From Enterobacter cloacae subsp. cloacae ATCC 13047 (GTDB taxonomy: Bacteria > Pseudomonadota > Gammaproteobacteria > Enterobacterales > Enterobacteriaceae), in the NCBI RefSeq assembly GCF_000025565.1, contig NC_014121.1, positions 5,232,216 through 5,296,215 of the forward strand: a stretch of DNA of 64,000 nt, given 5' to 3'. Below are positions 53,768 through 64,000 of this stretch, piece after piece. The notes under the pieces were generated by a model. The model had not been told where the DNA came from. It worked only from the letters and a program-made list of their open reading frames with translations, and made no database searches. A program made the position numbers and the translations under genes. Every line of letters starts with the position of its first letter. Within the stretch, counting starts at the first letter, position 1.

Positions 53768-54226
53768 ATGGAAAATTATCAGATCGATAATCTGGACCGC
53801 GGCATCCTGGAGGCGTTAATGGCCAATGCCCGTACCGCCTATGCCGAACTGGCGAAGCAGTTTGGCGTCAGCCCGGGGACGATTCACGTTCGTGTAGAGA
53901 AGATGAAACAGGCGGGGATCATTACCGGGGCTCGTATCGATGTCAGCCCAAAACAGCTGGGCTATGACGTCTGCTGCTTTATTGGCATTATTCTTAAAAG
54001 CGCAAAAGATTATCCTTCCGCGCTGGCGAAGCTGAACGCGCTCGATGAAGTCACAGAGGCGTACTACACCACCGGCCACTACAGCATCTTTATCAAGGTG
54101 ATGTGTCGATCCATAGATGCCCTGCAGCAGGTACTTATCAACAAGATCCAAACAATCGATGAAATTCAGTCCACCGAGACGTTGATCTCCCTGCAAAACC
54201 CGATCATGCGTACCATTCGCCCCTGA
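53768..54226 (+). CDS. asnC: AsnC transcriptional activator (Lrp family)
   Basis: 152 residues. N-terminal HTH (YAELAKQFGVSPGTIHVRVEKM) and a RAM ligand domain (AYYTTGHYSIFIKV). It activates asnA, with asparagine as ligand, and controls itself. The 151 bp between asnA and asnC should hold its binding sites. Confidence 0.98.
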   Translation: MENYQIDNLDRGILEALMANARTAYAELAKQFGVSPGTIHVRVEKMKQAGIITGARIDVSPKQLGYDVCCFIGIILKSAKDYPSALAKLNALDEVTEAYYTTGHYSIFIKVMCRSIDALQQVLINKIQTIDEIQSTETLISLQNPIMRTIRP

Positions 54227-54247
54227 TCGGGCAAATCCATACCCACA

Positions 54248-54256
54248 TTTTCCACA
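54248..54256 (+). promoter_or_regulatory. DnaA box at the mioC promoter
   Basis: TTTTCCACA fits the relaxed DnaA consensus TTWTNCACA and lies 60 bases before the mioC start. In E. coli, DnaA binding here represses the mioC transcripts that run into oriC. Confidence 0.7.
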
Positions 54257-54316
54257 GGTAGATCCCAGCCCGTTCACAGCGTACAATGATCCCCTCTTTA
54301 TCTGAGCGAGCGATCA

Positions 54317-54766
54317 ATGGCGGACATTACCCTTATCAGTGGCAGCACCCTTGGCGGCGCGGAATATGTAGCGGAACATCTGGCTGAGAAGCTGGAGGAT
54401 GCGGGATTTTCCACACAAACGCTGCACGGGCCTTTGCTTGAAGATCTCCCGACTGATGGGGTCTGGCTGGTGATCACCTCCACGCATGGCGCAGGCGATC
54501 TTCCGGATAACCTGCAACCTTTATATGACGAACTGCAGGAACAGCAGCCAGACCTGTCAAACGTGCGTTTTGGCGCAGTGGGTATTGGCAGCCGTGAATA
54601 TGACACCTTCTGCGGTGCTATAGAGAAAGTGGAAGCCGCTGTCACCGCCTGCGGAGCTAAACAGGTGGGTGAAACGCTGAAGATCAACATCCTCGATCAT
54701 GATATTCCGGAGGATCCGGCTGAGATCTGGCTGGGTGAATGGAAAAATTTACTCAAAAACGATTAA
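54317..54766 (+). CDS. mioC: Flavodoxin-like protein MioC
   Basis: 149 residues (147 in E. coli). FMN phosphate loop SGSTLGGAEYVA at 8-19, then STHGAGDLP and GIGSREYDTFCGA flavin loops. Supports biotin synthase electron transfer in vitro. The gene runs directly into oriC, so its transcription passes through the origin. Confidence 0.97.
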   Translation: MADITLISGSTLGGAEYVAEHLAEKLEDAGFSTQTLHGPLLEDLPTDGVWLVITSTHGAGDLPDNLQPLYDELQEQQPDLSNVRFGAVGIGSREYDTFCGAIEKVEAAVTACGAKQVGETLKINILDHDIPEDPAEIWLGEWKNLLKND

Positions 54767-54767
54767 A

Positions 54768-55060
54768 GATCGCGCGAACAGATGTGGATAACTCTGGTTA
54801 AAAGCTCGTATTAAGCAGTAGTTATCCAAAGAACAACGTTGAAGTCGTTTTTGCCCTGTGTATAAAGTCGCGATCTGATCCCAGCTTATACGGGCCAGGA
54901 TCACCGATCATTCACAGCAAACGATCCTTTCTAACCCCATGATCTTATTTATGAGATCGGACTTATCCACAAAGGTCCGCGATCCTAATAAGAGATCACA
55001 ATAGAACAGATCTCTAAATAAAAAGATCTTCTTTTTAATAGCCCAGGATCCCAATGCTTT
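54768..55060. other. oriC: Chromosomal replication origin oriC
   Basis: Reads in reverse of the conventional map. DnaA boxes: R4 TGTGGATAA (54783-54791), R2 TTATCCAAA (54822-54830), R5/M TGTGTATAA (54857-54865), R1 TTATCCACA (54963-54971). The unwinding element carries the three AT-rich 13-mers in reverse: CTAATAAGAGATC (54985-54997), AATAGAACAGATC (55000-55012), AAATAAAAAGATC (55016-55028). GATC sites for Dam and SeqA are unusually dense, about a dozen. Position between mioC and mnmG is that of E. coli. Confidence 0.97.
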
Positions 55061-55140
55061 CTCGAAAGACTAAAGTTGAGTAGAATCCACGGCCCGGGCT
55101 TCAATCCATTTTCATACCGCTTTACGCGAGGCAGACCACC

Positions 55141-57030
55141 ATGTTTTATCAGGATCCTTTTGACGTCATCATCATTGGCGGGGGTCACGCAGGCACTGAG
55201 GCCGCAATGGCCGCAGCGCGAATGGGTCAGCAGACCCTGCTTTTGACACACAATATCGACACGCTGGGACAAATGTCCTGTAATCCGGCGATTGGCGGCA
55301 TTGGGAAAGGACACCTGGTAAAAGAAGTGGATGCACTTGGCGGCCTGATGGCGAAAGCGATCGATCACGCAGGCATTCAGTTTAGGATACTAAACGCCAG
55401 TAAAGGCCCCGCTGTCCGTGCGACCCGCGCTCAGGCAGACCGGGTACTTTATCGTCAGGCGGTGCGTACCGCCCTGGAGAACCAGCCGAACCTGATGATC
55501 TTCCAGCAGGCAGTGGAAGATCTTATCGTGGAGAACGATCGTGTCGTTGGCGCGGTTACCCAGATGGGGCTCAAATTCCGCGCCAAAGCGGTTGTTCTGA
55601 CCGTCGGGACATTCCTGGACGGTAAGATCCATATCGGTCTGGATAATTACAGCGGCGGACGTGCTGGCGATCCGCCATCTATCCCACTGTCACGCCGTCT
55701 GCGTGAACTGCCGCTGCGTGTCAGCCGTCTGAAAACCGGTACTCCACCGCGTATTGATGCGCGCACCATTGATTTCAGCGTGCTGGCACAACAGCACGGC
55801 GATAACCCAATGCCGGTCTTCTCGTTCATGGGCAATGCAGCGCAGCATCCGCAGCAGGTACCGTGCTATATCACGCATACCAACGAAAAAACCCATGACG
55901 TGATCCGCAATAACCTCGATCGCAGCCCGATGTACGCCGGCGTGATCGAAGGGATCGGCCCACGCTATTGCCCGTCGATCGAAGACAAAGTCATGCGCTT
56001 TGCCGATCGTAACCAGCACCAGATCTTCCTGGAGCCTGAAGGGCTGACCTCGAACGAAATCTATCCGAACGGCATCTCCACCAGCCTGCCGTTCGATGTG
56101 CAGATGCAAATTGTTCGCTCAATGCAGGGGATGGAGAATGCGAAAATCGTTCGCCCTGGCTACGCTATTGAGTACGATTTCTTCGATCCGCGTGACCTGA
56201 AGCCAACCCTGGAGAGCAAATTCATCCACGGTCTGTTCTTCGCAGGTCAGATTAACGGCACCACCGGTTACGAAGAAGCTGCTGCACAGGGCCTGCTGGC
56301 CGGTCTGAACGCCGCCCGTTTCTCTGCCGAGAAAGAGGGCTGGGCTCCGGCGCGTTCTCAGGCTTATCTGGGCGTGCTGGTCGACGATCTCTGCACGCTG
56401 GGCACCAAAGAACCGTACCGTATGTTTACCTCTCGCGCGGAATATCGCCTGATGCTGCGCGAAGATAACGCCGACCTGCGTCTGACCGAAATGGGTCGTG
56501 AGCTGGGTCTGGTGGATGACGAACGCTGGGCGCGCTTCAACGAGAAACTGGAGCGCATTGAGCAGGAACGTCAGCGCCTGAAAACGACCTGGGTTAATCC
56601 GCAGGCTGAAACCGCTGCGGAAGTGAACGCTCACTTAACTGCGCCGCTCTCGCGCGAAGCCAGCGGTGAAGATCTGCTGCGTCGCCCGGAAGTGACCTAT
56701 GAGAATCTGGTGAAACTCACCGCCTTTGCCCCGGGTCTTGAAGACGCTGAAGCGGCAGAGCAGGTTGAGATCCAGGTTAAATACGAAGGTTACATCGCGC
56801 GTCAGCAGGATGAGATCGAAAAGCAGCAGCGTAACGAAAACACGCTGCTGCCGGAAATGCTGGACTATCGTCAGGTGACGGGGCTGTCCAACGAGGTGAT
56901 CGCCAAACTGAACGATCACAAACCGGTGTCGATCGGCCAGGCCTCCCGCATCTCGGGCGTTACCCCAGCAGCGATTTCAATTCTGCTGGTGTGGCTGAAA
57001 AAGCAGGGCATGCTGCGCCGCAGCGCGTAA
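55141..57030 (+). CDS. mnmG: tRNA U34 carboxymethylaminomethyl modification protein MnmG (GidA)
   Basis: 629 residues, E. coli length. FAD Rossmann motif [10 protein letters not shown] at 14-23 and family signature [11 protein letters not shown]; conserved Cys in SCNPAIGG. With MnmE it installs cmnm5 at the wobble uridine of several tRNAs, including the tRNA-Glu(TTC) encoded in this window. Transcription of mnmG leads away from oriC. Confidence 0.98.
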   Translation: MFYQDPFDVIIIGGGHAGTEAAMAAARMGQQTLLLTHNIDTLGQMSCNPAIGGIGKGHLVKEVDALGGLMAKAIDHAGIQFRILNASKGPAVRATRAQADRVLYRQAVRTALENQPNLMIFQQAVEDLIVENDRVVGAVTQMGLKFRAKAVVLTVGTFLDGKIHIGLDNYSGGRAGDPPSIPLSRRLRELPLRVSRLKTGTPPRIDARTIDFSVLAQQHGDNPMPVFSFMGNAAQHPQQVPCYITHTNEKTHDVIRNNLDRSPMYAGVIEGIGPRYCPSIEDKVMRFADRNQHQIFLEPEGLTSNEIYPNGISTSLPFDVQMQIVRSMQGMENAKIVRPGYAIEYDFFDPRDLKPTLESKFIHGLFFAGQINGTTGYEEAAAQGLLAGLNAARFSAEKEGWAPARSQAYLGVLVDDLCTLGTKEPYRMFTSRAEYRLMLREDNADLRLTEMGRELGLVDDERWARFNEKLERIEQERQRLKTTWVNPQAETAAEVNAHLTAPLSREASGEDLLRRPEVTYENLVKLTAFAPGLEDAEAAEQVEIQVKYEGYIARQQDEIEKQQRNENTLLPEMLDYRQVTGLSNEVIAKLNDHKPVSIGQASRISGVTPAAISILLVWLKKQGMLRRSA

Positions 57031-57041
57031 TATGTGTAATT

Positions 57042-57110
57042 CGCCCGGTGGCGCTGCGCTTACCGGGCCTACAGAACTCCGTAGGGCGGGTTAGCTAAGC
57101 GTCACCCGCC
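57042..57110. repeat. Pair of REP elements between mnmG and rsmG
   Basis: CGCCCGGTGGCGCTGCGCTT with ACCGGGCCTACAG, then in the opposite sense GTAGGGCGGGTTAGC with GTCACCCGCC. Two facing REPs form a small BIME. Confidence 0.85.
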
Positions 57111-57137
57111 ACTTAAGTCTCTCAACAGGTATTCACC

Positions 57138-57761
57138 GTGCTCAATAAACTCTCTCGTCTGCTGGATCAGGCAGGTATTTCGCTCACCGATCACCAGAAA
57201 AATCAGCTGGTGGCCTATGTCGATATGCTGAACAAATGGAATAAAGCGTACAACCTCACCTCCGTACGCGACCCCAACGAGATGCTGATTCGCCATATTC
57301 TCGATAGCATTGTGGTTGCGCCGTACCTGAACGGTGAGCGCTTTATCGATGTGGGCACGGGTCCTGGCCTGCCGGGTATTCCCCTGTCAATTGTCCGCCC
57401 GGAAAGCCATTTCACGCTGCTGGATAGCCTTGGCAAGCGCGTGCGTTTTTTGCGCCAGGTACAGCATGAGCTGAAGCTTGAGAACATCACACCTGTGCAA
57501 AGCAGGGTAGAGGAGTTTCCGGCAGAGCCACCGTTCGACGGGGTTATCAGCCGTGCGTTTGCTTCGCTTAATGACATGGTGAGCTGGTGTAAGCACTTAC
57601 CGGCAGAGAATGGCCGTTTTTATGCGCTGAAAGGGCAGTTGCCCGGCGATGAAATTGAACAGCTTCCGGACGGTTTTGCCGTCGAGTCCATTGAGAAATT
57701 ACAGATTCCTCAGCTCGAAGGCGAACGTCATCTGGTGATAATTAAGCCAAACAATTTTTAA
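57138..57761 (+). CDS. rsmG: 16S rRNA m7G527 methyltransferase RsmG (GidB)
   Basis: 207 residues from a GTG start, as in E. coli. SAM motif [13 protein letters not shown] around residue 71 and RAFASLNDM later. It methylates G527 of 16S rRNA; loss gives low-level streptomycin resistance. It follows mnmG after a REP pair. Confidence 0.98.
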   Translation: MLNKLSRLLDQAGISLTDHQKNQLVAYVDMLNKWNKAYNLTSVRDPNEMLIRHILDSIVVAPYLNGERFIDVGTGPGLPGIPLSIVRPESHFTLLDSLGKRVRFLRQVQHELKLENITPVQSRVEEFPAEPPFDGVISRAFASLNDMVSWCKHLPAENGRFYALKGQLPGDEIEQLPDGFAVESIEKLQIPQLEGERHLVIIKPNNF

Positions 57762-58377
57762 AAATTTAATAAAAAATGTGGAATTTGTGCTGTTCTGTCA
57801 GTGTTAAAAAACAGCACAACACAACGGATTTTGCCGGAGAGAATTTAACCGTGTTTTTACTAAGGGTTTTCTAATGGTTAACTTCCTCACCATTGTTCAC
57901 CCTGAAGATAATCAACCACGAAAATATCAGCCTGCTAAAAGTGGAAAGCAGCAACCAGAATGCAATGTTAAATATTTATTAAGAATGTCAATAAAAGGTT
58001 TTTATTGTATACGGGGCTGTTTTGAAAATAGTTGCGACATTTTATCTTTAATTTCAGAAAGATGAAATTAAGCGATTTACGAGTTTGATAAATACAACCT
58101 TATCGCAAATGTGTATTTTGTGATCTCGTGCACGCTTTGTAGTCAACGTTTTCGCGCTGTTTGCAGTTTTGCTCGAAGGTCGGGGCTTTCATCAAAAGTT
58201 GAAAAATAGCGGCGGGGAAAAATATTTAAACATTTATTCACCTTTTCGCTACTTAATGTTTGAAATCACGGGTGCGCACCGTATAATTTGACCGCTTTTT
58301 GATGCTTGACTCTGAGCCTTAAAGGACGTTTTATACGACACGCGGCATACCTCGAAGGGAGCAGGAGTAAAAACGTG
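57762..58377. promoter_or_regulatory. rsmG-atpI intergenic region with atp promoter
   Basis: 616 bases. The first part (57762-58080) is AT rich with no supported gene; it holds TGCTGTTCTG/AACAGCA inverted copies near 57789 and 57811 that could end the rsmG transcript. The right end matches the E. coli atpI promoter area: TTGATG and TTGACT hexamers at 58297-58311 and a TTATAC near 58330, followed by the long untranslated leader to atpI. The length equals the E. coli gap, so nothing appears to be inserted. Confidence 0.6.
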
Positions 58378-59582
<1,205 letters not shown>

Positions 59583-59603
59583 TTTTTTACCAACACTACT
59601 ACG

Positions 59604-59903
<300 letters not shown>

Positions 59904-59919
59904 TAAGAGGTATTGTGCT

Positions 59920-60390
59920 GTGAACATGAACGCAACAATCCTCGGCCAGGCCATCGCGTTTATTATCTTTGTCTGGTTCTGCATGAAGTATGTATGGCCG
60001 CCTTTAATGGCTGCCATCGAAAAACGTCAGAAAGAAATTGCTGACGGTCTGGCTTCTGCAGAACGTGCAAAGAAAGATTTGGACCTTGCACAGGCCAACG
60101 CGACAGACCAGCTGAAAAAAGCGAAAGCGGAAGCTCAGGTAATCATCGAACAGGCTAACAAACGCCGTTCTCAGATCCTGGACGAAGCCAAAGCTGAAGC
60201 AGAACAGGAACGTACTAAGATCGTGACACAGGCTCAGGCTGAAATTGAAGCTGAGCGTAAACGTGCTCGTGAAGAACTGCGTAAGCAGGTTGCGATTCTG
60301 GCTGTTGCTGGCGCCGAGAAGATCATCGAACGTTCCGTGGATGAAGCTGCTAACAGCGACATCGTGGACAAACTTGTCGCTGAACTGTAA
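59920..60390 (+). CDS. atpF: ATP synthase Fo subunit b
   Basis: 156 residues from a GTG start, as in E. coli; an ATG lies two codons later. One N-terminal membrane helix, then a long charged right-handed coiled coil (residues 30-140) that forms the peripheral stalk. Confidence 0.98.
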   Translation: MNMNATILGQAIAFIIFVWFCMKYVWPPLMAAIEKRQKEIADGLASAERAKKDLDLAQANATDQLKKAKAEAQVIIEQANKRRSQILDEAKAEAEQERTKIVTQAQAEIEAERKRAREELRKQVAILAVAGAEKIIERSVDEAANSDIVDKLVAEL

Positions 60391-60404
60391 GGAGGGAGGG
60401 GCTG

Positions 60405-60938
60405 ATGTCTGAATTTGTTACGGTAGCTCGCCCCTACGCCAAAGCAGCTTTTGACTTTGCTGTCGAACACCAAAATGTCGATCGCTGGCAGAATATGCTG
60501 GCGTTTGCCGCTGAGGTGACGAAAAACGAACAAATGGCCGAGTTGCTTTCTGGTGCATTAGCACCTGAAACCCTCGCCGCGTCGTTCATCGCCGTGTGCG
60601 GAGAGCAACTGGATGCCAACGGTCAGAACCTGATTAAGGTAATGGCAGAAAATGGTCGTCTCCGTGTGCTCCCGGATGTTCTCGAGCAGTTTGAGCACTT
60701 ACGTGCCCTTAGTGAAGCTACTGCTGAAGTTGAAGTAACTTCTGCGACTGAACTGAGTCATGAACAGCTTGCGAAAATTACCGCCGCGATGGAAAAACGT
60801 CTGTCACGCAAAGTTAAGCTGAATTGCAAAATCGATAAGTCTGTAATGGCAGGCGTAATCATCCGCTCGGGTGATATGGTCATTGATGGCAGCGTACGCG
60901 GCCGTCTTGAGCGCCTTGCAGACGTCTTGCAGTCTTAA
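60405..60938 (+). CDS. atpH: ATP synthase F1 subunit delta
   Basis: 177 residues, E. coli length. Helical N-terminal domain ([12 protein letters not shown]) that caps alpha subunits and a C-terminal part that grips subunit b. It has a strong AAGGAGGGAGG ribosome site and lies 12 bases before atpA. Confidence 0.98.
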   Translation: MSEFVTVARPYAKAAFDFAVEHQNVDRWQNMLAFAAEVTKNEQMAELLSGALAPETLAASFIAVCGEQLDANGQNLIKVMAENGRLRVLPDVLEQFEHLRALSEATAEVEVTSATELSHEQLAKITAAMEKRLSRKVKLNCKIDKSVMAGVIIRSGDMVIDGSVRGRLERLADVLQS

Positions 60939-60950
60939 GGGGACTGGAGC

Positions 60951-62492
60951 ATGCAACTGAATTCCACCGAAATCAGCGAACTGATCAAGCAGCGCATTGC
61001 TCAGTTCAATGTTGTGAGCGAAGCTCATAACGAAGGTACTATTGTTTCTGTAAGTGACGGTGTTATCCGCATCCACGGCCTGGCCGATTGTATGCAGGGT
61101 GAGATGATTTCCCTGCCGGGTAACCGTTACGCTATCGCACTGAACCTGGAGCGCGACTCCGTAGGTGCAGTTGTGATGGGTCCATACGCTGACCTCGCCG
61201 AAGGCATGAAGGTTAAGTGTACTGGCCGTATTCTGGAAGTTCCGGTTGGCCGTGGCCTGCTGGGTCGTGTTGTTAACACCCTGGGTGCACCAATCGACGG
61301 TAAAGGTCCGGTTGAGCACGATGGCTTCTCTCCAATCGAAGTTATCGCACCGGGCGTTATCGACCGTCAGTCCGTAGATCAGCCTGTTCAGACGGGTTAT
61401 AAGTCCGTTGATGCCATGATCCCAATCGGTCGTGGTCAGCGTGAACTGATCATCGGTGACCGTCAGACCGGTAAAACCGCGATGGCTATCGATGCCATCA
61501 TCAACCAGCGTGACTCCGGCATCAAATGTGTGTACGTGGCTATCGGCCAGAAAGCGTCCACCATTTCTAACGTGGTTCGTAAACTGGAAGAGCACGGCGC
61601 GCTGTCTAACACCATCGTTGTTGTGGCTACCGCTTCTGAATCTGCTGCACTGCAATACCTGGCGCCATACGCTGGTTGTGCAATGGGTGAATACTTCCGT
61701 GACCGCGGTGAAGATGCACTGATCGTATACGATGACCTGTCTAAACAGGCTGTTGCTTATCGTCAGGTTTCCCTGCTGCTCCGTCGTCCACCAGGACGTG
61801 AAGCGTTCCCTGGCGACGTATTCTACCTCCACTCTCGTCTGCTGGAGCGTGCTTCCCGCGTTAACGCGGAATACGTCGAGAACTTCACCAAAGGTGAAGT
61901 GAAGGGTAAAACGGGCTCTCTGACCGCGCTGCCGATCATTGAAACCCAGGCGGGTGACGTTTCTGCGTTCGTTCCGACCAACGTAATCTCCATTACCGAT
62001 GGTCAGATCTTCCTGGAAACCAACCTGTTTAACTCCGGTATTCGTCCGGCGGTTAACCCGGGTATCTCCGTATCCCGTGTAGGTGGTGCTGCTCAGACCA
62101 AGATCATTAAGAAACTGTCCGGTGGTATCCGTACCGCGCTGGCACAGTATCGTGAACTGGCTGCGTTCTCTCAGTTCGCATCCGATCTGGACGAAGCAAC
62201 CCGTAAACAGCTGAGCCACGGTCAGAAAGTGACCGAGCTGCTGAAGCAGAAACAGTACGCACCAATGTCTGTTGCTCAGCAGGGCCTGGTACTGTTCGCG
62301 GCTGAACGCGGTTACCTCGAAGATGTGGAACTGGCGAAAATCGGTAGCTTCGAAGCCGCTCTGCTGGCTTACGTCGACCGTGATCACGCTCCGCTGATGC
62401 AAGAGATCAACCAGACCGGTGGCTATAACGACGAAATCGAAGGCAAGCTGAAAGCTATCCTCGATTCCTTCAAAGCAACCCAATCCTGGTAA
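60951..62492 (+). CDS. atpA: ATP synthase F1 subunit alpha
   Basis: 513 residues. Non-catalytic nucleotide site with Walker A GDRQTGKT near 169-176 and the arginine finger in [10 protein letters not shown] (near Arg376). Forms the alpha3beta3 ring with AtpD. Confidence 0.99.
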   Translation: MQLNSTEISELIKQRIAQFNVVSEAHNEGTIVSVSDGVIRIHGLADCMQGEMISLPGNRYAIALNLERDSVGAVVMGPYADLAEGMKVKCTGRILEVPVGRGLLGRVVNTLGAPIDGKGPVEHDGFSPIEVIAPGVIDRQSVDQPVQTGYKSVDAMIPIGRGQRELIIGDRQTGKTAMAIDAIINQRDSGIKCVYVAIGQKASTISNVVRKLEEHGALSNTIVVVATASESAALQYLAPYAGCAMGEYFRDRGEDALIVYDDLSKQAVAYRQVSLLLRRPPGREAFPGDVFYLHSRLLERASRVNAEYVENFTKGEVKGKTGSLTALPIIETQAGDVSAFVPTNVISITDGQIFLETNLFNSGIRPAVNPGISVSRVGGAAQTKIIKKLSGGIRTALAQYRELAAFSQFASDLDEATRKQLSHGQKVTELLKQKQYAPMSVAQQGLVLFAAERGYLEDVELAKIGSFEAALLAYVDRDHAPLMQEINQTGGYNDEIEGKLKAILDSFKATQSW

Positions 62493-62498
62493 TCGTCC

Positions 62499-62524
62499 GG
62501 CGGCTTGTCTCAGGACAAGCCGCC
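62499..62524 (+). other. Intercistronic hairpin between atpA and atpG
   Basis: GGCGGCTTGTC-TCAG-GACAAGCCGCC is a perfect eleven-base stem with a four-base loop starting six bases after the atpA stop, ending 19 bases before the atpG ATG. E. coli has a weaker stem at the same place. No T-tract, so it likely affects stability or coupling rather than termination. Confidence 0.8.
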
Positions 62525-62543
62525 TGGCATTGAGGAGAAGCTC

Positions 62544-64000
<1,457 letters not shown>

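Noticed and set aside
57874..58065. 63-codon frame in the rsmG-atpI gap
   Set aside because: AT-rich, mixed composition with several Cys and no recognisable family; ribosome site weak. Could not be told from chance.

Overview
The window is chromosomal core DNA of a member of the Enterobacteriaceae. Protein lengths, motifs and gene order follow Escherichia coli K-12 closely. The sulfoquinovose cluster without yihR, the absence of yihF and the moderate-high GC of most genes suggest an Enterobacter, Lelliottia or Leclercia type genome; genus cannot be fixed from the sequence alone.

Layout, left to right. (1) 0-3 kb: fdhE (formate dehydrogenase maturation), then a small accessory patch with a HigB2/HigA2-like toxin-antitoxin pair and an HSL-type esterase. 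(2) 2.7-7.5 kb, minus strand: fabY, dtd, yihY, yihX, then csqR (yihW) and yihV. (3) 7.5-16.4 kb: the sulfo-EMP pathway. YihO and OmpL import sulfoquinovose or its glycosides, YihQ hydrolyses glycosides, YihS isomerises, YihV phosphorylates, YihT cleaves, YihU reduces sulfolactaldehyde to DHPS, and YihP is the likely DHPS exporter. CsqR regulates from the divergent yihV/yihU promoter. (4) 16.4-33.9 kb: bipA, the glnALG nitrogen operon with its NtrC/sigma54 control region, yshB, hemN, a small unnamed ORF, yihI, the sRNA genes csrC and spf, engB, polA, yihG, dsbA, srkA, yihD and mobAB. (5) 34.0-39.3 kb, minus strand: a complete rRNA operon, 16S-tRNA-Glu(TTC)-23S-5S, with P1 and P2 promoters. (6) 39.4-49.5 kb: yieP-hsrA, the rbs ribose operon with rbsR, and kup. 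(7) 49.7-57.8 kb: ravA-viaA, asnA, asnC, mioC, the replication origin oriC, mnmG and rsmG. (8) 58.3-64 kb: the F1Fo ATP synthase operon atpIBEFHAG and the first part of atpD, cut by the window end.

The rRNA operon and the genes on both sides of oriC are mostly transcribed away from the origin. The most notable structural point is that this rRNA operon joins the left flank of E. coli rrnC (yieP, tRNA-Glu spacer) to the right flank of E. coli rrnA (mobBA). The roughly 90 kb that separates them in K-12 is not between them here, which implies an inter-rrn rearrangement or an assembly join at the repeat. I found no prophage, insertion sequence, CRISPR array or clearly new multi-gene system. The less explained items are the toxin-antitoxin/esterase patch, three hairpins standing before each transport gene of the sulfoquinovose operon, and a tightly packed small membrane ORF between yihI and hemN.
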